DNA of 64,000 nt from Halichondria panicea (Eukaryota > Porifera > Demospongiae > Suberitida > Halichondriidae), in contig NC_087389.1 in the NCBI RefSeq assembly GCF_963675165.1, positions 5,876,621-5,940,620 on the forward strand. The letters run 5' to 3'. The notes beneath the pieces are model-generated. The model was not told where the DNA came from and did no database searches. It saw only the letters and a program-made list of their open reading frames with translations. The first letter of the stretch is position 1; each line of letters starts with the position of its first letter. The translations under genes were made by a program, and so were the position numbers. Shown here piece by piece: positions 20,566 through 32,646 of this stretch.

Positions 20566-21072
20566 AGGGATTGGAAACGGAAGTAGCGTCACGTGACATT
20601 TTACATTGAATTTGCAGCATGGCACCAGAGAGCCTTTGATGTCAATCCGTGTTACGGTTGCTCAACACGCGGGAAACAATGTTTCATGAATTATGATCAC
20701 TACAAGATATTCAGAGCCTCCCTAAAACGTCATTCTCATGCCCACTAATGATGAGCATAAGTTGGAAAAGAAAAATACAATTTTGACTTTGTGAAGATAG
20801 CTAGAGGTACAAAATGTTCTTCGTCACGCTATGAAATCTTTATGTACCTAGAATGTTTCTAATATAGCTAAGACTGTGCAACTCATCGGTGTACTGTGTC
20901 CCACCCCATATGGTCTCAAGTGTCAGTTGGAAGTGCAAGTTTTAGTACAAATGTAGTAGCAGACAGTCGAAGGTACTATCTAGCCTAGATTTTACTAACG
21001 TTAGATACACAGCCTCGATTACACCCCGGCGTAATGCGGATATAATTCGGGGAACTTCCGTTTCCAATCCCT
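20566..21072. mobile_element. MITE with 19-bp inverted ends (AGGGATTGG family)
   Basis: The left end AGGGATTGGAAACGGAAGT (20566-20584) is the exact reverse complement of the right end (21054-21072). The interior of about 507 bases has no ORF of note. No clear target duplication is visible. I see no copy in the paralogous 51-52 kb region. Confidence 0.7.
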
Positions 21073-21084
21073 CTCCCTATTCAA

Positions 21085-21810
21085 TCTATAGTAGCACTCA
21101 CTGTACCTGTAGTCCTGCCTGCAGCTGTTGGGTCTGTCCTGCCAGACAAGAACTCTCTTGTATCAGCTCCTGTCTTCCTCACTATCCTGTGAGGGTGTGT
21201 GAGGTATGTGTTGAGTGTGAGGGTGTGTGGAGTGTGTGTGGGGGTGTAGGGTGTGTGGAGTGTGTGGGGTGTGGAGTGTGTGAAGGTTACCAATTATATG
21301 ACAGATTTTCATCAACAATTCAAGGACTAGTAAAAAACAAAAATTAAGAGGGAGGTTTTAGATGGTATAGTTGGTTATTTTCGAGGTTTTCGAGGATTGA
21401 CCCAGAAACAGGCAGGCTGGTAAAAAAATTAAACGAAAAGGGACATCGAGTTTTTAGATAGTTTCTGCACATAGAGAATGTGTTAGGCTTTCCCGAACAT
21501 GTTGTGGTAACAACAGTAGTTGTTGGGTTAACAAAAGGGACCATGAAACTTGTAGCTTCCAAAACAGGGAAGCTAAAGCTGCACCAAATAGCAGTGTGTG
21601 CTGACTGGAGGTCACAGGTCAAGTGCACCAAATTGAGTTGATTAAAGTATCAAGTCTCCAATGGATACGATAGATACATGTACAATGGAGACACAAGACT
21701 AACAACCAAAAGAGTCTGTTTTTACCCAGCGTATACGTTACATTAGAGACAAGTTGTCCTAGGAACAAGCAATGCAATAGCAACCTATAACTAGGTATAC
21801 ACACACGCAT
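21085..21810. repeat. Block paralogous to 51,270-51,500, 51,930-52,150 and 54,460-54,780
   Basis: Contains an exon-like piece at about 21,100-21,190 (minus strand, reading QELIQESSCLAGQTQQLQ before GTACAG). It also contains a decayed MITE end (GGTATAGTTGGTTATTTTCGAGG) and a stretch near 21,560-21,790 shared with 51,280-51,490. The pieces are in different order in the 51-54 kb region, showing local rearrangement. Confidence 0.5.
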
Positions 21811-22200
21811 GAACAGCTAGTAGGACAATACGCACAATTAGCGAGTGCTACAACAATACACAAACAAACAAACTAACAACAACACATTGCTACCAATCAG
21901 CACACACTCACACTCATCAATACCATATAGCTATTTCAAAGGGATACAAAATGAATCTTTTGATCGTGAAAATGCATAATTCAAGTTATGAGCACTCAAA
22001 GTTAGCTATCAAAACGCAAAGCTTCTAATCAGAAAAATCACAAGCTACAAAGGAAGTCAGCCCTTTCTAGTAACCACGCTTCCTGTGTTAACTTACCATC
22101 GAGGTTAGTTGAGCACAACGACTACTTTAGATCATCATAGCCCTCCTCCTTATGTCTCCTGTGTGCAGGGACACTACATTAGTCACACCAACTACAACCC

Positions 22201-22298
22201 CAGAGGAGGATCGTCAGGGTCAAAAGGTCTAGTCTTAATCCTAAAACTGCTTCTGGGGACTTTCCACTCAGCTATTGACCCTGACAATCCTCCTCTGC
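22201..22298. repeat. Foldback: AGAGGAGGATCGTCAGGGTC arms
   Basis: AGAGGAGGATCGTCAGGGTC at the left is matched by GACCCTGACAATCCTCCTCT at the right, around a loop of about 55 bases. The paralog at about 57,095-57,190 keeps the structure. Confidence 0.6.
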
Positions 22299-22481
22299 TC
22301 CAACCGCATGTGCAAATTCAACAGTCTCTTGTACAACACTTAGTATAAGTCACTTAATTCAACACCAGTTTAACAACTTCCTTTCTCAAATTCAGGCGTT
22401 ATTTTAACAACTTTACACACACAGTCAGAGTCACATATTCAACACAACCGTTGTATTACTGGCTGTTGTAAATGAACTCAC

Positions 22482-23134
22482 AGCTTGAAGCACCATCTCT
22501 CAATATCCTCCTCATAATTCTCCAGCAGTCGATGGCACTGCATTGAAACACACACAGCTTTATACATACATTGCAGGCACTCGTGTATGTATGTATGTCA
22601 CTATATAACTCCCTAACAACCAATGAGGAGCATGGATACATAGTGACAGAGCTTACACACATTTTTATACATTGCAGGCACTCGTGTATGTACGTATGTC
22701 ACTATATAACTCCCTAGCAACCAATGAGGAGCATGGATACATAGTGACAGAGCTTACATCATAATCTGAATGTTTACAAACATCGTCCAGCATCTCGATC
22801 AATCGAACCTCACTGCAAGAAAATAAAATCAACTTTTTAAGAGTGTTAGTGCAATTAGATGGAGGCTACCTGTTAGCGTAGGAGCCGAGTTTCTCCTGCT
22901 CCTAATTCGTGTCCCCACCAGCAAAGTTTGACTTGGCCGTGTCGTCCATCCTCTGGGGGGAGGGGCAGCGTATGAATTACCCCATACACCTCAACACATT
23001 TTAATAGATGTTCACACTCACTTTGTTGAAGGCTTGGACAAAATCTTTGCATACTTTACATGATGGTTTGACAGCCAGAGAGTAGCTGCCAGGAGGAGGA
23101 CAATGAGTACCAAGGATCTGTCGAGTGTATTCAT
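22482..23134 (-). pseudogene. CRELD: CRELD-like 5' exons, copy 1 (frameshift and stop)
   Basis: Four minus-strand exons (23134-23022, 22952-22870, 22812-22758, 22537-22482) match the N-terminal region of CRELD: CKVCKDFVQAFNK, MDDTAKSNFAGGDTN, SEVRLIEMLDDVCKHSDYD and CHRLLENYEEDIERWCFK. CRELD proteins are secretory-pathway cysteine-rich EGF proteins linked to protein folding. A signal-peptide-like start (MNTLDRSLVLIVLLLA) begins at 23134, but one base is missing relative to the 57.9 kb copy, throwing the Cys-rich part out of frame. The conserved Trp after DTN is a TAG stop. Non-functional as read. Confidence 0.75.
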
Positions 23135-23533
23135 ACCCTTAAGCTGGCGTAGCTGTGATAGTCACTCAACTCAGTTTAGAATGTAGAAAATGTGAAGATT
23201 GGTACGGGTCGTTTCACCCACCTGAATATTATAGCCTCGATCCCAGGCCGCACTTCCTATGCATGGGGCCAGTGATGATGAAGGTACTCCAAACATGTGT
23301 TCAGTCTCTTGACTATAGAATCAATTGCAAGGCCAGGTCTTAGTGATTAATCGTGTGAGCGTTGCTATAGTGTTCATAATAATGATTGCGCATGCTCTTT
23401 TCACATTCCATCACAATAATTATAAGCAGACACATAAAACAGCATCAATAAAACAAAACGTTAAAGTAATTATTTCAGTTTTGTTCAGTTCTGCAATGAA
23501 TCTACAAATGTGTGTAGCAGTGTCTCCTCTTTG

Positions 23534-23946
23534 CTACACTCTCAATGCATGAGCCACTCCAGTTTGATTGCCTTCGTACTTTCTCTTTCGAGTAGCATCG
23601 CTTTTTTCAGCAGTAGTGAGTTCGAGTCTTCCAAGCATGCTGGGTGTCATCTCAGCTACACAGTAGATGTCACTGTTGGGGATTTCTTGATCGAGCTGCT
23701 GATCAGTCACTCCAGTCTTCCTGCACACATCTTCATTACAGAGGATGATTGCAATTTACATGAAGTTCAAAATCACTTTAAAGTCCTCCAAAAATCGTAA
23801 TTGACTATTTATTGAGCAATGTATATAGCGCTATGTACTTACTATGATCATACACGTACGCTGTATGTACTTACCAGAGTATTGCTGCTGATCACTCCTT
23901 CTCTCAGTCATTGTACAAGTTACCTCCCGTAAGCAGAGGATCGTTT
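23534..23946 (-). pseudogene. Degenerate Death-domain exon and linker cassette, copy 1
   Basis: A linker cassette at about 23946-23878 (GKRSSAYGR then stop) is frameshifted relative to GKPSSATGG at 9.1 kb. The following exon (about 23745-23534) reads KTGVTDQQLDQEIPNSDIY, MLGRLELTTAEK and YEGNQTGVAHALRV. It then hits TAG exactly where the family has Trp (ALRVW). The fragment is a dead relative of the two intact tails. Confidence 0.65.
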
Positions 23947-24029
23947 TCCTAATTATGGGTAAGCAAGTACGTACATGACATTGTAAGTACTTGTAATTGC
24001 TGTACAAGTACTTGTATAGTTTACTCATA

Positions 24030-25285
24030 ATTTGAATCTCATATCTGCACAGCAGGTCAGGTTAAACAGCTAGCCACCACACCTATTTGCAAAGCACCAT
24101 AATGCATATAATTATGTATGACCTGCATAATTATAGCTTCAACAAAAATTATACAACTAGCTTCATAATTCCCAGCTCCTGAACCTCCATAAACATGCAG
24201 GACAAAGTTTATAGGCCTCTGAAGTGTTCTCTTCTAAGTATGAACTCCCCCCTGTGTTGCTACACCTAGCTTGAGGCATTATAATTAAGTTACTACCCAC
24301 AGGCACTTGACTCAAGAGGTTGGTATAGTAGGTTGGTACACAATCATTATTGTAAGGAATGAGCAATATAACTTGGTATAGCACGTACACTATATATGCA
24401 GACTACAACTTGATCTACTCAAGAAGTGAAAAAGCAGTACTGTAACATACATAGCTATAGCAATCAAGCAATAACTTGATAGGAAATTTAGGTGGTAGCA
24501 ATTCCACCATACACAAAACCAAGAGTTCATTAGGAAGAGTATGCAACTCCACTTAAAACTGTAGTATAGGCGTTTCTTCCAACCTACGTCACAACCACCT
24601 AATGAACCTCTTGGCAAAACTAACTTAGGAGCTAGACAATAATTATGTACCACTATAGCGTGTACAGTACTTGCATGTACTATTGATGTGCTTGCAGTCA
24701 GTGCTCTAACAAGGTCATCAGTTATCATCAAATCTTACTCTACAGCCCACCCTAATCCTATACGTGTACAGTGCTTTTCAAGTAGGCATGCACAGACATG
24801 TTCAACCCATCAACAAAAACTTGGAAAGACAATCACCCATTAAATGTGGATTCTGAAATAGCACCTTCTATATAAATCTTACAGGACATTCCCTATTATA
24901 ACTTATGCTAGTACCAGCACAGCACCCACTGAAATATCATTTATAGGCTCCCTGTACCGTATTGTTGTCATGGTGAGTATATGGCCATGATGATTGCTGG
25001 CCCCATTCAGATCGTTACTATACGTACATGTACGTGGTGACCCTCAAGCTGTAATGTCCAAGTACTTGCAAATCTGCAGAGGAACAAACAAAATCATGAA
25101 TAGGCCTAGTAGGTTTAGCAAGAAAAATTGAGCACAAGTATAGTGATGACACGAGAACAAAGAGCACCTGAGTGACTTGCAGAGAGCCAGCTTCTTCTTC
25201 AGTTCTGTGCATTGATTGTCTGATTGCAGATAGCAGGATGGAAACATACATTATTCTGTGTACAGCGGCACACCCACAAAATGAT
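24030..25285. other. Non-coding block duplicated at about 58,930-60,170
   Basis: High identity to 58,930-60,170 throughout, with small indels. Contains paired pieces such as CTCTTAAGT-type spacers and AAGTACTTGTA inverted motifs, but no splice-bounded exon that I could support. Confidence 0.5.
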
Positions 25286-25308
25286 TGTGAGCGTATTTCA
25301 ATATTATT

Positions 25309-25595
25309 ATGAAAAGAAGTGGCAGTACTGAGGAATTGGTGTGCCCACGATGTTATATACAGCCTGGAGCTCCCGTGATCATAAGAAGCGCAAAATTAAA
25401 CTTAGCACGCAGTCTAAGTTGATTTATAGCTATTTTATGTCATGTGCATGCGTACGAAATTGTGTCGCTATGATAAAGCTTGTATTTCATTCCATACAGA
25501 CGAAGTTTACATGGAAAGATCCAATTGATACCAAGGATCATTCCTTTTGAACCGCCATGCAGTCTTCATAAAGCACTTGAAGGAAGTTCATAGTA
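25309..25595 (+). pseudogene. C2H2-like zinc-finger fragment, copy 1
   Basis: A plus-strand start reads MKRSGSTEELVCPRCYIQPG, giving a CxxC pair. A later piece reads RHAVFIKHLKEVH, giving the His pair. In the copy at 60,194 the first exon ends at a good donor (GATC-GTAAGT). Here the same site is GATCATAAG, so the donor is lost. The two halves are also in conflicting frames. Probably the relic of a finger gene. Confidence 0.35.
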
Positions 25596-25975
25596 AGTTT
25601 TGACTTTCATGGCAGATATTATAATGCCATTTCCATTACGCCGACTAATTGCATGGCTGCAAGCGTTGCACTGCTGGCGTATATGCGTAGACAACATTTT
25701 GAATTTCCCGCTTGCCATTTTTCTTTTTGCAAAGAGTCACGTGATGGTTGCTATAGCTAGATACAACGACAAATCCAGTTAATTTCAAGACATTGTATGT
25801 AAGCAAGCTTAGAGTGGTCAGGCCAACTTATGTCTAGGTATCAAGGCTAACTATTTTAATTACAAAATTTAAATTGACGATCATTACCAGGAAACCTGGC
25901 TACATGTATAGAATCTCGAACATAATATACAATTTTTGCCATTCCATCTTTTACTAATAATGTATTTTCTCCCAG

Positions 25976-26041
25976 GCATTTCTGGATGCTTGTAAGACTG
26001 GTAATGTGGGTGTGGTTCTGGAGCTCATAATTTCAACATAA
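25976..26041 (+). pseudogene. Ankyrin-repeat start, truncated
   Basis: After CTCCCAG the frame reads AFLDACKTGNVGVVLELI, the opening of an ankyrin repeat, then stops after IIST. In the paralogous region this 60-base exon piece is present twice (60,860 and 61,070), with about 210 bases between starts. Confidence 0.45.
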
Positions 26042-26220
26042 TCACGACCATTACCTATGATGTCAGTAACGACTGCATGCAGTTGGGATCCATGTAAAGC
26101 CGTATTTGCTAAGTTTGTTATGCTTGACAGTCCACTCCTTTAATTGTATGTGGTTAAGGACTGATCAACTTCCGAGCCTTTTTTTATCCGTGATCTTTTT
26201 ATCTATGATTCTTCAATTTA

Positions 26221-26780
26221 CAGACGCCCTCGTACCCAGCCCCAACATAAAGTTTGTTGAAAATCAACTCCGAAACTTAGACTATGCAATTTGGCTACGA
26301 TCTACCAAATATCCCACGGACATAGAAGATCAAGGAGGTACGGACTTAGGCACGGCCGCGGGTTCGGGAGGGCAGGGACATAATTATAACAACAGTAGAG
26401 CGGCTTCTCGAAACTAACGTAAGTTTATTACAGACATGATCGATTATTCATCGCTATATAACATTTTTTTTACTCATGTTAACGATTATTTATCACAATA
26501 TTTTATTTTCTTGCAGAGGGAGCTACTACGAGTAATACGAGAGGTAGTAAGTTTGGTCCCGTGCATACCTCCACGGCTTTCCACCAACATAAACTCTTTA
26601 AGAGACTACTCGTATTATAGTGGATCGATGGCAACAAACACCCCGACAACGACTACTACCAATAAGCCACTAGCTATGTGCGATGCTATTACTACTGATA
26701 AATCTACGACACACACCATCAAGGATCGGCCCACTCCCCAAAGTACAAGGCAAGATTACCAGATTGAGCAGAAGAACTAA
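26221..26780 (+). CDS. Two conserved exon-like pieces, unknown protein
   Basis: An exon after TTTACAG reads DALVPSPNIKFVENQLR then NLDYAIWLRSTKYPTD and closes SRAASRN-stop before GTAAGT. A second piece after CTTGCAG runs GGAGCTACTACGAGTAATAC onward. Both are nearly identical at 61,316-61,511 and 61,608-61,735, with only a few substitutions in the first exon. No domain is recognised. Confidence 0.35.
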
Positions 26781-27039
26781 ATCCAAACTCGTCAGGGAGC
26801 CCCATGCATACTACAACATTATAAAATTAAACATCAAACAACTAAAAATCAAAAAATCAAGCAACAAACACAAACATGAAAATTACGGGAGGGCAGGCAA
26901 TTACTATCAAAATCTTTTTTGGGGGGAATCTTTTTTTCCTTCTTTTTGCCTAGGCTTTTGAGGGGACCTCAAAATAATAATAAAGTTCAAACCAGCTACA
27001 CCAGTTCAACGACAATGTTCAATCCACAATAGTCACAAG

Positions 27040-27375
27040 ACATCTCAGGTTTCCAGGACATAAAGACCAGTTAACACATCTCAGAGATACAAGAGGACAA
27101 TAAGACCATCATGCAGCTAACAACGCTCATAAGAGGTTTCCAGGACAACAATACCGTTAACACATCTCAGAAGTTTCCAGGACAACAAAGACCGTTTAAT
27201 AACACATCTCAGAGGTTTCCAGGACAACAAGACCGTTAACACATCTCAGAGGTTTCCAGGACAATAAGACCGTTAACACATCTCAGAGGTTACCAGGACA
27301 ACAAAGACCGTTTAATAACACATCTCAGAGGTTATACCAGGACAACAATACGGTTACACATCTCAGAGGTAGTTT
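27040..27375. repeat. Minisatellite, unit about 37 bases (CATCTCAGAGGTTTCCAGGA)
   Basis: Roughly eight imperfect units of ACATCTCAGAGGTTTCCAGG then ACAACAAGACCGTTAAC. The paralogous array at 62,125-62,310 has about four units, so copy number differs. Confidence 0.8.
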
Positions 27376-27527
27376 TCAGTACAAGCACTATTATCAAATC
27401 ATTTTACTTTAATGGCAGACCACACTACTATAACTTAAAATAGTAAAAAATGGGTAGTGACCCCATAATACTATAATTAGAATATGCACATGGCAATTGA
27501 GATGGTGAGATGCTGAGTCAGCTAGTA

Positions 27528-27990
27528 GATGTTGCCGTGCTCACGAGTTCAAGTTGTCTTCGTTTCAATCATCAGGGGAGGTGACCCAGTATTAGGTGTT
27601 GCCGTGCTCACGAGTTCAAGTTGTCTTCGTTTCAATCATCAGGGGAGGTGACCCAGTAGGTGTTGCCGTGCTCACGAGTTCAAGTTGTCTTCGCTTCAAT
27701 CATCAGGGGAGGTGACCCAGTATTAGGTGTTGCCGTGCTCACGAGTTCAAGTTGTCTTCGCTTCAATCATCAGGGGAGGTGACCCAGTATTAGGTGTTGC
27801 CGTGCTCACGAGTTCAAGTTGTCTTCGCTTCAATCATCAGGGGAGGTGACCCAGTATTAGGTGTTGCCGTGCTCACGAGTTCAAGTTGTCTTCGCTTCAA
27901 TCATCAGGGGAGGTGACCCAGTATTAGGTGTTGCCGTGCTCACGAGTTCAAGTTGTCTTCGCTTCAATCATCAGGGGAGGTGATTTAAAA
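27528..27990. repeat. Minisatellite, unit about 66 bases, seven copies
   Basis: Seven near-identical units beginning GTTGCCGTGCTCACGAGTTC and ending GGGGAGGTGACCCAGTATTA. The paralogous array at 62,468-62,880 has six units, some with an extra CTAG in ATCAGCTAGGGGAGG. Units are more alike within an array than between arrays. Confidence 0.85.
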
Positions 27991-28009
27991 TTATGTTTAT
28001 CCAGCGAAA

Positions 28010-28860
28010 TGATCGACATATCCATATTGTGGTGGTGTCAAAGATTTGAGACTATTAGTGACGATCGAGACATCAGGAGATAGCGAAAATTAAGCCCCTC
28101 GAAATTTTTCCCTATACGGTAGGCTTCTGCTTTACATCAAAGAGCGATCGAGGTCCGGTGGTAAGTTGTGTGTACTTTCACTAGCATCAAGTTCATAAAA
28201 TGTCCCAGTATAGCGTTGAGAAGTATTAGTGGCCATAGGTGGGAGGGGTCAGGGCTGCAATTGAGATTTATCCCACATGCACTGAATGATATAGCGGAGG
28301 TCTTACATCTGGAGGAGGCTTTTGCAACATCGTAAGGAGAGGGAAATTACATAATTATAGTCATATCAGTTGAAAGTTGAAATTTGAGATGAATCCGGTA
28401 GTTTCTGGCCTGACATCAGTTGAGCGATAGCATCGAAGAATGTCACCCAAGGAGAGTATGAGAGATGGAATGATATCACAAATGTGGAGCATAACATAAT
28501 TATGACGAGGGGGGTGAAAGTAATCATGACTGTACAACGAATGCTGTAGTTTGCCTTAGTTAACATGAGAGATAGAAATAGCTCTAGGTTTTGCATGCTA
28601 ATTATAAGGATGATCAAAAATAATGTGGAAGACAATGTGACATCAGGGATAAAGTCATGACAACACAAAGTGTTAGAGACAAAAATTAACAACGAGCTTG
28701 AAATGATATGGTCTATCACCGAATTACAAACTGATAATGTGGGTGAGTTAACGACAGTTAATGCATGTAATGATGTGTAGACCACATTGGAATTAGTATC
28801 AAAATAATAATAATAATAATAATAACAATATTATAGCACATGGCCTGCCTTATTTTTAGG
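28010..28860. other. Paralogous non-coding block with a solo MITE end
   Basis: Near 28,085-28,125 the string TTAAGCCCCTCGAAATTTT followed by CCCTATACGGTA is a lone end of the CGCTATAC-type MITE; the same occurs at 62,990-63,025. A minus-strand open frame at 28,785-28,366 is hydrophobic but is broken in the copy at 63,290-63,740, so it is not called as a gene. Confidence 0.5.
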
Positions 28861-29039
28861 GAGAAATTGAAGATTCCATTTTATATCTCTCCACGATCCC
28901 GAGAAACAACCAGTCCAAGAGACAGCTAAATTTAAGCAACCAGTCTAAGCTCGGCAATAAAAAGCACCTATCGTATAACAGAGTACGTTACATCTATTCC
29001 AGTCAGTGTAATCAACTTCCCGTCAAACGATATTCCGCA

Positions 29040-29535
29040 ATAAAAAGTACCCATAACCTAATACTTACAAGCACAATCCATACGTAGGAATAGAGAGATC
29101 CACCAAAGAAACTGCACAACCTATGTATTCCATCGAAATAATTTATAATTAAACTTAAAATTGGTCCCCTTCTAATTATGAATATTAATATTTAGCCTGC
29201 CCTGAAATCAAACAACTTACAAACATCAATTGTCCCTCCCACAAGCACTGCTGTATATGTCCTTTGCGCGTATTCTTAGCGTGATATTCTTAGCGTGTAT
29301 TATTCCGATATTTTTTTAAGTACAATCCGTACGTAGCAATGGAGATCCACCAAAGAAACTGAACAACCTATGTATTCCCTATACAATCGAAATAAACTTA
29401 AAATTGGTCCACTCCTAATTATGAACATTAACAAAAGCTTGCCCTCAAATCAAACAACTCACGAACATCAATTGTCCCTCCCATAAGCACTGCTGTATAA
29501 TTATGTCCTTTGCGCGTATTCTTAGCGTGTACTAT
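29040..29535. repeat. Tandem duplication, unit about 230 bases
   Basis: The unit from CACAATCCATACGTAG to TTTGCGCGTATTCTTAGCGTG occurs at about 29,070-29,285 and 29,318-29,530. No coding potential. Confidence 0.7.
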
Positions 29536-29553
29536 ATTATTATAATATAACAC

Positions 29554-29773
29554 CCTGACAGCGATGTTTCCCCGGGGTGTTGAGACAGTAGGTACCCCAG
29601 ATGGAGTCATCTTCTCTACACTCATCAATATCTGGTGGGCCAGGGTGAGTCACACTGTGTACTAGTACAAGCCAGTCTCCTCACCTGTACAAGATCCCTC
29701 CACCTCCTCATATCACAGGGCACACTCCTTACAGCTGTCAGCCCCCAGACCACCACACTCTGTCAGGCATGCC
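29554..29773 (-). pseudogene. CRELD: CRELD furin-like and calcium-binding EGF exons
   Basis: Exon 29773-29685 reads ACLTECGGLGADSCKECAL, then a stop where Gly is expected, then YEEVEGSCT. Exon 29631-29554 reads DIDECREDDSIWGTYC, LNTPGKHRCQ, a calcium-binding EGF start. The order (furin-like, then cbEGF) and phase-1 junction match CRELD. They lie upstream of the CRELD 5' exons at 23 kb, so they belong to a different, otherwise missing copy. Confidence 0.65.
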
Positions 29774-30302
29774 CTATCACACACTGCATGGATGCATGTG
29801 CGTGGGTGTGCGTGGGTGTGTGTGTGGGGAGATGGTGAAAGTACATGTCACTGTGGGTCACATGTAAATTATGACATTATTATGTTGAAGAGCTTACGGT
29901 TGAGTCATGTGACCACCACCTTAGGGTCCCGCCCACACCACAAGATCTGGTGCATGAGTGAGAGTTTGAAATAAAAGTATCGCCATGGCACAAAAAGTTA
30001 AGGGTTAGCTAATTTAAGGGGCTCTCCCTGCAAGTGCAGAAAATTACCGTTCGATTAGTTAATGCTTAACTACATTTTCTGGTGAGCATATACAGTCAGT
30101 GGAGATAGTCCGACCATAGGGAGAATACACGGATGACTGCAAACATGTTATTAGCGGAAATTCTAAGACTTTAACTATGGAAAGTGAACTGTTTATTGAA
30201 GTGTGTCTGCTAATTTCATGTGCTTCTATTGAGTTGGGACTTCCCCTGATTATAATGCCTGATTATAAGAGGTGTCTTTATTTCAAGGGTGGTCAGTGTA
30301 GC

Positions 30303-30600
30303 CACACCCCCTCACCTGTAATGGCGTGCTGTATCTTCCTCTTCCTCTCTAGGATGCTCCTCTCCTGGTCCTCCACTGACTTGTGATAGAGCTACTCACC
30401 ACACAGCCTCGACCTCATCTGACAACACACCTGAACGTCGAACAGGGGACAATGGCAATTTGATTATGTTGGATTAAATAAATGCTGTACTAGTGCTGCT
30501 CATAGACCACACTTACAGGGTAGACTCTCTTTAAGCCTGCAATCAATATCCTAGCTGTCTCCAGCTCTTCATCCTTCATTGATTCTTGCTTCTTTTGTTT
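30303..30600 (-). CDS. Coiled-coil exons, unknown protein
   Basis: Minus-strand pieces read KQKKQESMKDEELETARIL then IAGLKRVYP (about 30600-30521, donor GTAAGT) and LYHKSVEDQERSILERKR then KIQHAIT (about 30399-30325, donor GTGAGG). A very short exon may lie between them (about 30417-30405). The helix-rich, charged sequence is coiled-coil-like. The downstream part does not fit SMC proteins, so no family is named. Confidence 0.35.
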
Positions 30601-30642
30601 CTGATCCACGTGGCATATCGCATGATGCTAGCCAGCAAAAGT

Positions 30643-30706
30643 AGTGGGAGGGGAGGGGCTGGTGTTTTATTCTTCATTTCCAAACACCAGCCCCTCCCCT
30701 CCCACT
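30643..30706. repeat. Perfect 25-bp-stem hairpin with G-quadruplex-like arm
   Basis: The left arm (30643-30667, AGTGGGAGGGGAGGGGCTGG...) is the exact complement of the right arm (30682-30706), with a 14-base loop. The left arm contains the run GGGAGGGGAGGGGCTGG, close to a four-tract quadruplex motif. A looser inverted pair (AAAGGCCTG... / ...AGGCCTTT) lies just to the right. Confidence 0.8.
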
Positions 30707-30785
30707 AGAAAAGGCCTGTATAGATCTATTTCTCTGGATCTATTTAGGCCTTTCTGTGATCTACAATTGTTAATTGTCTCTCAAA

Positions 30786-31290
30786 AATGATAGCTGCAAG
30801 AGAATGCAGTCTGCCGCCTTTATGCAGCTTTATGCAACTTATACTGCCTTTATGCAGCCTGTGCATACGCAGCCACTGCCTTTATGCAGCCGGGTGGACT
30901 GGCCATCCGCTTTGTTTTTACTTACGTATAATTATACGATCTCTTTTTTATTTCAAAAAAGGCGCCAGACATGAATAGAAGCAACATAAATTTATTGTAA
31001 GCAACATGATACTGCCTTGATGCAGTCTGTTGTGCCTTATATATGCAACCTGCTGCCTTGATTGCAGCCTGCTGCCTTATATGCAATTAACCTTCTGCCT
31101 TGATGCAGCCTGTTGCCTTGATGCAACCAAATTTATTGTAAGCAACATGATACTGCCTTGATGCAGTCTGTTGTGCCTTATATGCAACCTGCTGCCTTAT
31201 ATGCAATTAACCTTCTGCCTTGATGCAGCCTGTTGCCTTGATGCAACCTATACTGCCTTGATGCAGTCTGTTGCCTTTATAATTAACTAG
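30786..31290. repeat. Minisatellite of CTGCCTTGATGCAG units
   Basis: About 20-base units of the type TGCCTTGATGCAGCCTGT repeat across this stretch. The block AAATTTATTGTAAGCAACAT with its flanking units occurs twice (about 30,988 and 31,129). The core CTGCxTTxATGCAG is itself partly palindromic. Confidence 0.75.
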
Positions 31291-31715
31291 ATAACTTATA
31301 AGACAACAGAAAATGTATTACACTTTAGTATAGCTGACTGTTAGTGATACACCATTATATCCATAGATACTGTAATTTATAGTATCTATGATTATATCTA
31401 TGGCAAAACTTCATTAATCCAAGTTTCCGGTAATCGCTATAATATACATGCATGTATATAGTTACACATAATGTTATTACAATAGTCACGCTTAGAAACA
31501 AATTTATGCAATGAATAAAGTAGCTATTATATGGAGCTAATAATCTGAGACCTGTAACAACACATTATTATAATAATTATTATTACCATACATGCACTTA
31601 AACTAGTTGAAGAAACTGTGTCACAGAGTTCAAAGCGTTCGTATCGAATTTTAGTGAGTTCCATTCTCTAATAAATATTATTCTTGGGAAACAAGAGTAA
31701 TCATTATAGTATATA

Positions 31716-31915
31716 CCGTATATAGCGGGTATATTTCGATGGTATATATTTTCGCGGATGTGGCTTTAGAAAGGTTTTCGCGGATTTAATTTTCGTTGAA
31801 TAGCGCCTTTTTTGCAGCATGCATGATGAAATATTAAATTCGCGGTTATAAATGTTCGCGGTTCATGCCTAATCCGCGAAAACCACGAACATTTATACCG
31901 TCGAAATATACTGTG
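31716..31915. mobile_element. MITE of the CCGTATATAGCGGGTAT family
   Basis: The left end is CCGTATATAGCGGGTATATTTCG type; the interior carries TTTTCGCGGAT motifs and the right end is GTCGAAATATACTGTG. An inverted copy lies at 32,829-33,037. The right end here is degraded. Confidence 0.7.
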
Positions 31916-32646
31916 TTAGCATATCTGCATGTGATGATACTGGGCTCTCTGTATAATTATATAAAACCATGCAGTTTGTCTTTTTGCACTTTCCCTTATG
32001 TGCAGTGACCAATTCAAGATAGGTCTGCCGAAAAAATTATACCAAGGTATACTAACCAGTAGCTATTTGGTTGTTATTATCGTCGAGTGGAATAGCTGAT
32101 TCGAAAAACCATGCGCTTAACAGCATTTATAATTACCATTTTTTCAATCGCATAAAGATAATAATACAGTAGATCTATTATAGCACACAATTTTGGAGGA
32201 AATGTTTTTAACAACAATCATGGTCATGCAATCATTACCCAACCGAACTTTTAACAGTGAATGTGTTCGGCATGCACACTTTGATGCCTGGCATGGCATG
32301 CAGCAATGCAAAAATGCTCATTTATGATAATTATAATAATACAAAAAAAACCTATTGCTAATAATTATATAATTATGCTAGCTATATATAATTATAGTAG
32401 CTTTATTTTTTTTAAATTGACATCTCTACCGAGGCATCAGCAACCGTGGTGCTTTCATTATAAGTGATATATCCTACAACAATTCAATATTAAACAAACA
32501 TCTCTTTGGGAATAGCTATATTATGTCTCTTTAGTAATCATTTTTCAGATAGTTTCGTCAGTGCTGAAAAAGTTGTTAAAAAGTTGCTGAAGAGACGTGT
32601 GAAGAAAACGAGATCGCCTGATTGATACACTGCGCTTGATTTGATC

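Noticed and set aside
27528..27990. Possible CRISPR-like array
   Set aside because: Units are contiguous 66-base tandem repeats without unique spacers, in a eukaryotic setting.
28366..28785. 139-residue hydrophobic ORF on the minus strand
   Set aside because: The paralog at 63.3-63.7 kb is broken by indels in several places, and there is no splice or domain signal.
30303..30600. SMC1 hinge-proximal exon (GLKRVYP resembles SMC1 LKRLYPG)
   Set aside because: The next exons do not continue with the SMC1 hinge sequence, so the short match is probably chance.
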